This document shows positions 3,997-10,029 of a DNA stretch of 10,029 bases, one piece after another. Within the stretch, counting starts at the first letter, position 1. Each line of letters opens with the position of its first letter. The stretch is from positions 4,468 through 14,496 of the forward strand of contig CAJUQZ010000117.1 in the NCBI GenBank assembly GCA_910588755.1. The letters are read 5' to 3'. This DNA comes from an uncultured Lachnospiraceae bacterium (GTDB taxonomy: Bacteria > Bacillota > Clostridia > Lachnospirales > Lachnospiraceae). The notes under the pieces were generated by a model, which did not search any database, had not been told where the DNA came from, and saw only the letters and a program-made list of their open reading frames with translations. A program made the translations under genes and the position numbers.

Positions 3997-5286
3997 TTAC
4001 AAATATCCCTGCAAATCCTTAAAATGAAACGCCTTCTTCCCAGATACATAGTCCGCGACAATCTGTCCGCTGCCGTATAGCTTGTATTTGTATGTCAGAA
4101 GCCCTTCAAGCCCTACTGGGCCGCGCGCATGAAGCTTGCCTGTACTGACACCCACCTCCGCACCAAAGCCATAGCGGAAGCCGTCCGCAAAACGTGTGGA
4201 ACAGTTCTGATACACCCCGGCGGAATCTACCATTCTCATAAAATGCTCCGCCGCCTCCTGGTCCTCTGTGATAATGCAGTCTGTGTGGTGCGAGCCGTAA
4301 CGGTTGATATGTAAAATGGCCTCGTCAATATTCTCAACCGTCTTTGCCGAGATAATCAGGTCAAGGTACTCCGTGGCAAAGTCCTCATCCGCTGCCAGAC
4401 TGCAACCATATCTGTCCGCTAAGTCCGCAGTGGCACGCAGCTCCACATTGTGTGCACGAAACGCCTCAATCAGCCGCGGCATCAGCGTATCAACCGCGTC
4501 CTTGTGCACCAACAGTGTCTCCACCGCATTGCATACCGCGGTGTACTGTGTCTTGGCATCAATGATAACCGGCACCGCCTTCTCGATATCAAACTCTTTA
4601 TCGACATAAATATGGCAGATACCGTCCGCATGGCCCATCACAGGGATTCTGGTGTTGTTCATAATATACTGCACAAAGGCGTTGGAGCCCCGCGGTATCA
4701 ACAGATCTACCGACTCCTGGCACGATAGCAGCTCCGAAATCTCGTCGCGCTGCTCTGCCTGAAAGAGACAGTTCTCCGGCAGCCCGCTCTCTAGCGCAGC
4801 CTCATAAATCAGCGAAAACAATATTTTGTTCGTGTTTCTTGTCTCACTGCCGCCCTTCAGGATGGCACAGTTGCCGCTCTTGATGCACAGACCTGCAATC
4901 TGCACCAGCGCATCTGGCCTCGCCTCAAAGATCACGCCAATCACGCCGATGGGACAGCTCTCCCGCACAAGTGTGAGCCCCTCGTCAAGCGCCCGCACAA
5001 GCTGTGTCTCATAGACTCTGTCCGGCAGACTTATCAGCTCCTCAATTCCTTTGACTACACTGGTCAATTTGTGTTCATCAAACTTTAGCCGTTTTACGAC
5101 GGATTCGGGGACATTATTTTCCGCAGCCTCCGCCATATCCTGCGCATTCGCCCTAAAAATGTCCTCCTGGTTTGCAAGCAGTGCCCTTGCAATGCCTGCA
5201 AGCGCCTCATTCCTGATCGCGGCGGATTTCGAAGCCATCAGCGTGCTGTCAAGCTTCATCGCCGCCGCCTTTTCTCTGATTGTCAT
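3997..5286 (-). CDS. proA: Glutamate-5-semialdehyde dehydrogenase (gamma-glutamyl phosphate reductase)
   Basis: ProA reduces glutamyl-5-phosphate with NADPH to glutamate-5-semialdehyde, which cyclises to the proline precursor pyrroline-5-carboxylate. It is cytoplasmic and acts directly after ProB, whose product is unstable. The 429-residue length and aldehyde dehydrogenase-type layout fit the family. Marks include CPIGVIGVIFEARPDALVQ (111-129), LKGGSE (143-148), LIPRGSN (196-202) and QYTAVCNAVETLLVH (247-261) with catalytic Cys252. The C-terminal part contains AEVGVSTGKLHARGPVGLE (376-394). The start ATG at 5286 has GGAG 8 nt upstream; the frame is open a further 17 codons but lacks a better site. 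The gene follows fau after 94 bp and precedes the exported SH3-like gene by 40 bp. It is separated from proB by cls, nfo, a UPF0291 gene and fau, which is less common than adjacent proBA. Confidence 0.97.
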   Translation of the reverse strand: MTIREKAAAMKLDSTLMASKSAAIRNEALAGIARALLANQEDIFRANAQDMAEAAENNVPESVVKRLKFDEHKLTSVVKGIEELISLPDRVYETQLVRALDEGLTLVRESCPIGVIGVIFEARPDALVQIAGLCIKSGNCAILKGGSETRNTNKILFSLIYEAALESGLPENCLFQAEQRDEISELLSCQESVDLLIPRGSNAFVQYIMNNTRIPVMGHADGICHIYVDKEFDIEKAVPVIIDAKTQYTAVCNAVETLLVHKDAVDTLMPRLIEAFRAHNVELRATADLADRYGCSLAADEDFATEYLDLIISAKTVENIDEAILHINRYGSHHTDCIITEDQEAAEHFMRMVDSAGVYQNCSTRFADGFRYGFGAEVGVSTGKLHARGPVGLEGLLTYKYKLYGSGQIVADYVSGKKAFHFKDLQGYL

Positions 5287-5300
5287 ATATTTCACTCCAT

Positions 5301-5320
5301 TCACATGCAACTCTATGTGA
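5301..5320 (-). other. Stem-loop in the fau-proA gap
   Basis: TCACAT (minus 5320-5315) and ATGTGA (5306-5301) pair around an 8-nt loop just upstream of the proA ribosome binding site. No T run follows, so it is not a terminator. It might modulate proA translation or be chance. The 94-bp gap is the longest inside the operon. Confidence 0.3.
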
Positions 5321-5380
5321 AGAATCCACCCGCTCAAAGGGCGTATTTAAAAAGCATTTCCCTCCATAAAGCGCATCATA

Positions 5381-5962
5381 CTATATCCTCAAAAAAGAAT
5401 AGATGATCTCCTCTGTCACAATTTTATCCATCTTGATATCGTGGGCGTCCCTTGGAATCTCATCAATAATCTGGCAGGAGTAGGCAAGTGCCATCGTCGA
5501 GAGCTGCCTCCTGTTTACCAGAAATCTGTCATAGAAGCCTTTCCCATACCCAATCCGATAACCCGATGTATCAAACGCAACGCCGGGCAAAATGGCCAGC
5601 GTGTCCTCCCTTGGCTGAAACAGATAGCGCAGGTGGTTATCCTCCCTTGGTTCGAGAATATCCATATACCCCCGCACAAGCTGGCGTATAGAGATTACCT
5701 GGTAGAACTCCATCGTGTTTGTCAGCTTGTCAACACGCGGAAAATAGATTTTCTTCCTGTGGAGCAGCGCATCTTCAAAGATTCCGCGCGTCATCACCTC
5801 GCGACAGTAATCAGCGTAGAGCAGAATGTTGTCTGCCTCCTTATATTCGGGTGTCTTGATTACCTTCTGGACAATCGCTTCACTCTTTGATGCAGCTTCC
5901 TCATCAGACAGCCCCTTTCGAAGCTCAAGTATCCTCTTTCTGATCTCAGCTTTGGTTTCCAT
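5381..5962 (-). CDS. fau: 5-formyltetrahydrofolate cyclo-ligase
   Basis: The enzyme uses ATP to convert 5-formyltetrahydrofolate to 5,10-methenyltetrahydrofolate, recycling a stored folate that inhibits other folate enzymes. The 193-residue length is typical of the bacterial family. The N-terminal helix KAEIRKRILELR (4-15), FPRV (74-77) and the glycine-rich ATP/folate signature at 125-146 (LPGVAFD, then GYRIGYGKGFYDRFL) identify it. The ATG at 5962 follows GGAGTGAGGA, 14 bp after the preceding stop codon. This very tight spacing with the UPF0291 gene supports co-transcription. In other bacteria the gene is also called ygfA or yqgN. Proximity to proA is the only context hint and gives no metabolic link beyond shared housekeeping expression. 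Confidence 0.95.
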   Translation of the reverse strand: METKAEIRKRILELRKGLSDEEAASKSEAIVQKVIKTPEYKEADNILLYADYCREVMTRGIFEDALLHRKKIYFPRVDKLTNTMEFYQVISIRQLVRGYMDILEPREDNHLRYLFQPREDTLAILPGVAFDTSGYRIGYGKGFYDRFLVNRRQLSTMALAYSCQIIDEIPRDAHDIKMDKIVTEEIIYSFLRI

Positions 5963-5976
5963 TTCCTCACTCCATG

Positions 5977-6201
5977 TTACTTACCGCTTTTGGCACCGTA
6001 CTTTTTCCCCACGTCTGTAATACTCCCATCGGTTTCCACAATGGAAATATTGTCAAGCTGGCTCTTTAGGTTTGCCCGTATATTTGCCACATACTCTGCC
6101 CGTAGCTTTGCCTGCTCGGCCTTTTCCTCCTCTGTGAGCCCTTCCGCCTGCGATTTGTGATACAGTTCATTGATTCGTTTTATTTTTTCTTCTATATTCA
6201 T
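5977..6201 (-). CDS. UPF0291/DUF896 family small protein (YnzC-like)
   Basis: The 74-residue cytoplasmic protein matches the small YnzC-type family from my memory of B. subtilis YnzC: KIKRINELYHKSQAEGLTEEEKAEQAKLR near the N-terminus (read here as two parts, residues 6-18 and 19-34) and a C-terminal IVETDGSITDVG-like end. The N-terminal half is a helical hairpin rich in Glu, Lys and Ala. The role of this family is not firmly known. The start is taken at ATG 6201, with GGGG 6 nt upstream; an in-frame ATG four codons earlier has a poorer upstream sequence and would lengthen the protein beyond the family start. It lies 42 bp after nfo and 14 bp before fau in the same operon. Confidence 0.88.
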   Translation of the reverse strand: MNIEEKIKRINELYHKSQAEGLTEEEKAEQAKLRAEYVANIRANLKSQLDNISIVETDGSITDVGKKYGAKSGK

Positions 6202-6243
6202 ATTAAACCCCATTCACTACTCTTGCAACATAAATATCTGTTT

Positions 6244-7065
6244 TTACCAATTTTTAATCATGGCAATTTCCCTGATATACCCCTCATCATCGTTTGGCGT
6301 TTCTAAAATAAACGGCTTGTCCGCAAGAAGCGGGTGTTTTGCCACTGCCTTTAGCGCCTCTTTGCCGATCTTTCCGTCGCCAATCTTCTGATGGCGGTCC
6401 TTATGGGAATCACAATCATTCATGCTGTCGTTAAAATGAACTGCTTTCAGCCTGTCGAGTCCTATAACCGCATCAAACTCTTTGAGCACACCGTCGAGAT
6501 TTCCGACAATGTCATATCCGCCGTCCCACACATGGCAGGTATCAAAACACACACCGACCTTTTCCGGCAGCTCCACCAGATCAATGATTGCCCGCAGCTC
6601 CTCAAAGCTCCTGCCAACCTCGGAGCCCTTCCCAGCCATCGTTTCCAGAAGGACCATTGTGCTGTACCCTGGTTTTAATGCGCAGTTGATGGCATCCGCA
6701 ATCATGGGAACCGCCGCCTCTGTCCCCTGTCCTACATGGGAGCCTGGGTGGAAATTATAATAGTTGCCTGGCAGATACTCCATCCGTTCCAGATCGTCAG
6801 CGAGCACATCCCTTGAAAACTTTTTGACATTTTCCTTTTCCGAACATACATTCATCGTATACGGGGCATGCGCTACCAATTTCCCGAAATGATGCTCCTC
6901 CATCAGTCTGCAAAGCCGCCGCGCGTCCTCTGGATCAATCTCCTTTGCCGCCCCGCCCCTTGGATTTCTTGTAAAAAATGCAAAGGTATTAGCCCCCAGC
7001 TTCAGTGCCTCCTTTCCCATCTTTTCAAAGCCATCTGCCGATGACAGATGATTTCCGATATACAT
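6244..7065 (-). CDS. nfo: Endonuclease IV (AP endonuclease)
   Basis: Endonuclease IV cuts DNA 5' to abasic sites in base-excision repair, using three zinc ions in a TIM-barrel active site. The 273-residue product carries all nine zinc ligands known from the E. coli enzyme, in order: His66 (VAHAPY), His106 (NFHPGSH), Glu141 (LLETMAG), Asp175 and His178 (CFDTCH), His210 (VHFNDS), Asp223 and His225 (DRH) and Glu255 (ILETP). It should therefore be active. The start ATG at 7065 follows AAGGAG with 10-nt spacing and begins MYIGNHLS; the frame is open further upstream into cls but without such a site. It starts 34 bp after the cls stop codon, inside the same run of genes. Linkage to proline and lipid genes has no evident functional meaning. 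Confidence 0.96.
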   Translation of the reverse strand: MYIGNHLSSADGFEKMGKEALKLGANTFAFFTRNPRGGAAKEIDPEDARRLCRLMEEHHFGKLVAHAPYTMNVCSEKENVKKFSRDVLADDLERMEYLPGNYYNFHPGSHVGQGTEAAVPMIADAINCALKPGYSTMVLLETMAGKGSEVGRSFEELRAIIDLVELPEKVGVCFDTCHVWDGGYDIVGNLDGVLKEFDAVIGLDRLKAVHFNDSMNDCDSHKDRHQKIGDGKIGKEALKAVAKHPLLADKPFILETPNDDEGYIREIAMIKNW

Positions 7066-7099
7066 ATTATAAACACTCCTTTTTGTATCAGATTTCGTG

Positions 7100-8653
7100 T
7101 CAGACCAGCGGTGCAAAGATCCGCAGTACTCCGTTGATGAAATTGAACAAAGGCCCGCTTCGCTCATCCTGTAATGTCCGTTCCCTGCTCGCCTTCATCG
7201 AAGCCTCAAAGTCCTTCTTGAGATCACCAAGTATTGATGCCCGGTAAAACAGTGCATTGCACTCATAGTGAAGATACAGACTCCTATAGTCAAGATTGAC
7301 TGTTCCAATCGAACCGATGCAGTCATCTGCCAGGCAAGCCTTTGCGTGCACAAATCCCGGTGTATATTCATAAATCTTTACACCAGCTTCCAGCAGCTCG
7401 CGGTAGTAGCTCCTTGACATGCGGTACACAATCTTTTTATCCGGAATCCCCGGCATGACAATCCTGACATCGACACCTCTCTGCGCCGCCCGAACAAACG
7501 CGTCGCGCATACCGTCACCCAGCAGCAAATATGGCGTATAGAACCATATATAGTTCTTTGCCTGACCCAGCAGGTCTATATACAAATTGTTGCTCGCAGC
7601 CTCCTCCCTATTAGGAGAATCATAATAGGGCAGTACATATCCGTCAGTATTTGTATGCTCAGCTCCATGCGACCCATCACAGTCATCACCTACTAGCTCT
7701 TTGGTGATCTTATCAAGCGATGACGCATTCCAAAATTCCGTGAACATATATGCATAGCTTCTGATGGCATCTCCAGTGATCTTAAAGCCGATATCCTTCC
7801 AGTGTCCAAACGGGTGCTCTTCATTGATGTACTCATCCGCAAGATTAATGCCGCCGCTGAACGCCACTACTCCATCCACAACCATAATTTTGCGGTGATC
7901 CCGGTTATTTAATGCACCACTCAGGACAATTAACGGATTAAATTTTTCGCACTTGATTCCTTTCTTAAGAAGCGCTGCCCTGTTTCTGGCTGAAAAGGTT
8001 CCAATGCTGCCGATATCATCATACAAGACTCTGATATCCACGCCTTCTTTTACCTTCTGCTCCATGACCTCTACCATCGCCTGCCACATGACGCCTTCCT
8101 GCACGATAAAATACTCGATAAACACATACCGCTCTGCCGCCTTCAACGCGTCCAGCATCTGCTCGAACAGAAGTTCTCCAATAGGATAATATTTTGCAGT
8201 ATCATTTTCCAGGACCGGAAACCCTGTTATCTTTTTCATATACGCAAATGTCTGCGCAACTCTTTTGTCCTCACTCCCTAGCCGCTGCGCGACCGCTGTG
8301 TCATCGCCCAGTGTTATAGGTATACTGCCCTGCACTGCATTCAGGCGCTGTTCCAACGCCTTTCCGGTGCGTCTGTTTCCATAAAACAGATACATTAGCG
8401 CCCCGGGCAACGGCGCCACAAACATGACAAGCAGCCAGAGCGTCTTGTAGGCACCCTCACCCCTGTTTGATATGAGAAACAAAACAAACAGCACGGACAA
8501 TACAGACAACACGCTGTAGAGCAGCGTCGCAATAGGTGCCAGCCATTTGGCAATTCCAAAAATAATCAATGCCTGCAACACCACAACTGGCAATGCTGAA
8601 ACAATCCTTCCGGTTACAATTCTTCTCACACTTGTCTTTTTCTTTTTATGCAT
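7100..8653 (-). CDS. cls: Cardiolipin synthase, phospholipase D family
   Basis: Bacterial Cls joins two phosphatidylglycerol molecules into cardiolipin and glycerol at the membrane. The 517-residue protein has hydrophobic segments at about 17-36, 38-62 and 70-91, followed by two phospholipase D domains. Each HKD motif is intact: His253, Lys255 and Asp260 (RDHRKIMVVD, then SGGINLADEY) and His436, Lys438 and Asp443 (GFVHAKACLADD, then IGTVNLDYRS). Length and two-HKD layout fit the Firmicute Cls family. A short Asp/Gly/His-rich insert at about 322-338 lies between the two domains. The start ATG at 8653 follows GAGGG with 6-nt spacing. The gene begins 24 bp after the proB stop codon and shares its transcript. 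A closely related phospholipid transferase activity cannot be excluded from sequence alone. Confidence 0.94.
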   Translation of the reverse strand: MHKKKKTSVRRIVTGRIVSALPVVVLQALIIFGIAKWLAPIATLLYSVLSVLSVLFVLFLISNRGEGAYKTLWLLVMFVAPLPGALMYLFYGNRRTGKALEQRLNAVQGSIPITLGDDTAVAQRLGSEDKRVAQTFAYMKKITGFPVLENDTAKYYPIGELLFEQMLDALKAAERYVFIEYFIVQEGVMWQAMVEVMEQKVKEGVDIRVLYDDIGSIGTFSARNRAALLKKGIKCEKFNPLIVLSGALNNRDHRKIMVVDGVVAFSGGINLADEYINEEHPFGHWKDIGFKITGDAIRSYAYMFTEFWNASSLDKITKELVGDDCDGSHGAEHTNTDGYVLPYYDSPNREEAASNNLYIDLLGQAKNYIWFYTPYLLLGDGMRDAFVRAAQRGVDVRIVMPGIPDKKIVYRMSRSYYRELLEAGVKIYEYTPGFVHAKACLADDCIGSIGTVNLDYRSLYLHYECNALFYRASILGDLKKDFEASMKASRERTLQDERSGPLFNFINGVLRIFAPLV

Positions 8654-8677
8654 TTTAATCCCTCTACTCCGCTTGTG

Positions 8678-9535
8678 CTATGACCGATGCAGCTTATCAA
8701 TAAAATCAGTAAAATTAAACTTCTCGTCCCTGTTTGCCTTAAAGATTGTACCGTACTCCCGGCCTTCCATGATGCGGTGAATGACACGCACGTCCTGACC
8801 GTTTGCAATGACCATGTCCGCGCCAGCACATGTCGCAATCCTGGCGGCGGTAAGCTTTGTCTCCATACCTCCCGTTCCAACGCTGCTGCCCGTTGTGGCC
8901 TTTCCCATACTAAGCAGTTCCTCTGTGATGCTGTCAACCCTTGGGATGTACTTTGCATCGGGATTCTGCCTTGGATCATCTGTGTATAAGCCATCGATAT
9001 CTGAGAGCAGAATCAGCAGGTCAGCCCCAACCAGAGCCGTGACGATTGCCGAGAGCGTATCATTGTCCCCAATGACATCCTCCACCTCAAAGGTTGAGAT
9101 TGTGTCATTTTCATTTACGACAGGAATCACTTCCATTGCAAGCAGTTCATTAAATGTATTCTGTGCGTTTCTTCTGTTCAGATCGGCCTCAATCGTGTTT
9201 CTGGTCAACAAAATCTGTGCCGCCTGATGGCTATACTCCGAAAAAATCCTCTGGTACGTCGTCATGAGCCGCGCCTGTCCGATTGCCGCGCAGGCCTGCT
9301 TCTGCGCAATGGTAAAGGGCGGCTTGATGTGAAGCGCCTTTCTGCCGCATCCGATCGCACCCGATGTCACCAGTATTACGTCCTTGCCCTGGTTTCTAAT
9401 ATTGCACAGTTCCCGCACGAGAATATCCATCTTGGTATAGTCAAGATCCCCTGTCTCCTTATGCTGCAATGAAGATGACCCGATCTTTACAACAATCCGC
9501 TTCTTATCCTTTAATTTCTCACGTAACTCTTCCAC
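8678..9535 (-). CDS. proB: Glutamate 5-kinase, short form without PUA domain
   Basis: ProB phosphorylates glutamate at the gamma carboxyl, the first step of proline synthesis, and is usually feedback-inhibited by proline. The 285-residue protein is a complete amino-acid kinase fold: RIVVKIGSS (13-21), VTSGAIGCGR (56-65), VVNENDT (139-145), IGDNDTLSA (155-163), LLSDIDGLYTDDPR (176-189) and GTGGMETKL (220-228). E. coli and B. subtilis ProB are about 365 residues because of a C-terminal PUA domain, which is absent here. The frame ends cleanly at TAG and cls starts 24 bp later, so this is a natural short form and not a truncation by the window. It starts at GTG (9535), set by GGAGG at 9549-9545 with 9-nt spacing. 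It is the first gene of the operon, with a candidate promoter at about 9621-9649. Confidence 0.97.
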   Translation of the reverse strand: MEELREKLKDKKRIVVKIGSSSLQHKETGDLDYTKMDILVRELCNIRNQGKDVILVTSGAIGCGRKALHIKPPFTIAQKQACAAIGQARLMTTYQRIFSEYSHQAAQILLTRNTIEADLNRRNAQNTFNELLAMEVIPVVNENDTISTFEVEDVIGDNDTLSAIVTALVGADLLILLSDIDGLYTDDPRQNPDAKYIPRVDSITEELLSMGKATTGSSVGTGGMETKLTAARIATCAGADMVIANGQDVRVIHRIMEGREYGTIFKANRDEKFNFTDFIDKLHRS

Positions 9536-9544
9536 TGTCTTCTG

Positions 9545-9549
9545 CCTCC
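9545..9549 (-). promoter_or_regulatory. proB ribosome binding site, supports the GTG start
   Basis: GGAGG lies 9 nt upstream of the GTG at 9535-9533. The two ATGs a little upstream are out of frame with proB, so GTG is the only fitting start. Confidence 0.85.
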
Positions 9550-9620
9550 GTAATTCATCATAATCCTTTTTATTTTAATCTTATTTCCGCAAGAAGTCCA
9601 GCATTTATGTTAAAACTTCA

Positions 9621-9649
9621 ATTATAGATTTCATACTTTTTCGTAAAAA
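9621..9649 (-). promoter_or_regulatory. Probable proB promoter
   Basis: A perfect -10 box TATAAT (minus 9626-9621) is preceded, after 17 nt, by TTTTTA (9649-9644), a poor -35 match. Transcription would begin near 9614, giving a leader of about 79 nt. The -35 region overlaps the outer arm of the nested inverted repeat, so a factor binding that repeat could control the promoter. The weak -35 box fits a promoter that needs activation. Confidence 0.55.
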
Positions 9650-9746
9650 ATTTGAAACTGGAAAATTTGTCAAAAATTACATGTAGGCAAGCCTTTTATC
9701 ATGTACAATGTCCTATGTAAAGACAAATGAGCGATTTACGAAAAAG
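9636..9746. repeat. 111-bp nested inverted repeat ahead of proB
   Basis: Three pairs of inverted repeats are nested. The outer pair is a perfect 12-mer, CTTTTTCGTAAA (9636-9647) and TTTACGAAAAAG (9735-9746). The middle pair is a perfect 7-mer, ATTTGTC (9665-9671) and GACAAAT (9722-9728). The inner pair is TTACAT-GT-AGG (9677-9687) with CCTATGTAA (9712-9720), paired except for a 2-nt bulge. It could be a folded leader RNA, a protein-binding operator array or the remains of a miniature element. No target-site duplication is visible. It contains no gene. Confidence 0.65.
9693..9721 (-). promoter_or_regulatory. Possible second proB promoter inside the nested repeat
   Basis: TTTACA (minus 9721-9716), 17 nt, then TAAAAG (9698-9693) preceded by TGA, an extended -10 feature. 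Its transcript would begin near 9686 and contain only the downstream arms of the nested repeat. The -10 match is moderate. Confidence 0.3.
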
Positions 9747-9751
9747 AACAC

Positions 9752-9789
9752 AAGTCCGTAAAAACGCCCATTTATGATAATTTGGACTT
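9752..9789 (-). terminator. Weak stem and T run after the broken frame
   Basis: AAGTCC (minus 9789-9784) and GGACTT (9757-9752) pair over 6 bp around a 26-nt loop, and TGTTCTTTTTCG follows. It could end the transcript entering from the right edge. The long loop and short stem make it a weak case. Confidence 0.3.
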
Positions 9790-10029
9790 TTCAAAAATCG
9801 CTGCTCTGTCATGAAAATTGGAAAGAGGCATCCCACACCCTTTCGTCGCCGCTGTGTAGACGATTACTCCGTTTTCTAATGCCAAGTGATGTTTCCATAT
9901 GTTGATACTTCCAGCACAGAGGTTTCATGTGATATATTTGCCATCAATTAGTTCTGTTCTCCATTTAGCAACGAATAGATTTCCACAATTATGTAAATAG
10001 TGTCTGCTCACTAACTGCTCGAATTTAAT
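9772..10029 (-). pseudogene. Unrecognised partial reading frame broken by one TGA
   Basis: Reading the minus strand from base 10029, 34 codons are open (IKFEQLVSRHYLHNCGNLF, continuing VAKWRTELIDGKYIT) up to TGA at 9927-9925. The same frame then stays open for 50 codons (NLCAGSINIWKHHLALENG, continuing VIVYTAATKGCGMPLSNF and ending EKSKLS) to TAA at 9774-9772. One stop in 84 sense codons of AT-rich DNA, with protein-like composition on both sides, suggests the C-terminal end of a gene disabled by one change such as CGA to TGA. No start is visible because the frame enters from outside. I do not recognise the family. Alternatives are chance openness, or a real gene ending at the TGA with the rest non-coding. 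Confidence 0.4.

Noticed and set aside
5334..5357. Seven-codon leader peptide MLFKYAL upstream of proA with GGAGG before it
   Set aside because: The GGAGG is only three bases from the ATG, the peptide has no proline run and no attenuator follows.
5441..5890. Plus-strand 149-codon open frame
   Set aside because: It lies wholly antisense to fau, which has full family signatures, and has no ribosome binding site or recognisable domain.
5977..6213. UPF0291 protein beginning four codons upstream at ATG 6213
   Set aside because: The later ATG at 6201 has GGGG at correct spacing and matches where the family begins.
9536..9771. T-box leader ahead of proB, as in some Firmicute proBA genes
   Set aside because: The leader after the best promoter is only about 79 nt. 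I found no AGGGTGGNACCGCG-type T-box sequence and no terminator/antiterminator pair.
9925..9927. TGA read as selenocysteine
   Set aside because: The surrounding residues match no selenoprotein I know and no bacterial SECIS-type hairpin is evident right after the TGA. A nonsense change is simpler.

Overview
The window reads as chromosomal DNA from a low-to-mid GC Firmicute of the class Clostridia, most likely a Lachnospiraceae-type bacterium. The inference rests on AGGAGG-type ribosome binding sites, consensus sigma-A promoters, a PUA-less ProB, a UPF0291/DUF896 protein, secreted SH3 plus NlpC/P60 proteins and the rpsO-pnp order. The genus cannot be fixed by reading. Every gene I can support is on the minus strand, so transcription runs from high to low coordinates. 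I see no rRNA or tRNA gene, insertion sequence, integrase, CRISPR array or phage gene.

In order of transcription: the right edge (about 9772-10029) holds a reading frame that enters from outside the window and is broken by one TGA; I do not recognise it. A gene-free stretch follows, containing a 111-bp nested inverted repeat and the promoter region of proB. Then comes a tightly spaced run of seven genes: proB (short glutamate 5-kinase), cls (cardiolipin synthase), nfo (endonuclease IV), a UPF0291 small protein, fau (5-formyltetrahydrofolate cyclo-ligase), proA (glutamyl-5-phosphate reductase) and an exported protein of unknown function with an SH3-like region. Gaps of 14-94 bp without a convincing terminator suggest one operon, ending at a hairpin at 3144-3175. 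The two proline genes form one pathway arm (glutamate to glutamate-5-semialdehyde) but are separated by four genes of lipid, DNA-repair and folate metabolism.

Next is a 71-residue cytoplasmic protein with one CxxC motif. A secreted two-SH3-domain NlpC/P60 peptidase follows, with its own consensus promoter. Last is the rpsO-pnp pair (ribosomal protein S15 and polynucleotide phosphorylase, the latter cut by the window edge). rpsO has a strong promoter with A-tracts upstream and a structured leader that can be folded as a pseudoknot beside the ribosome binding site. The rpsO-pnp gap holds two large stem-loops.

The genes are ordinary housekeeping genes. The parts that deserve a second look are non-coding: the rpsO leader, the rpsO-pnp hairpins, the nested palindrome ahead of proB and the broken frame at the right edge. 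I found no convincing evidence of a new multi-gene system. All RNA structures were drawn by eye from complementarity, with no energy calculation.
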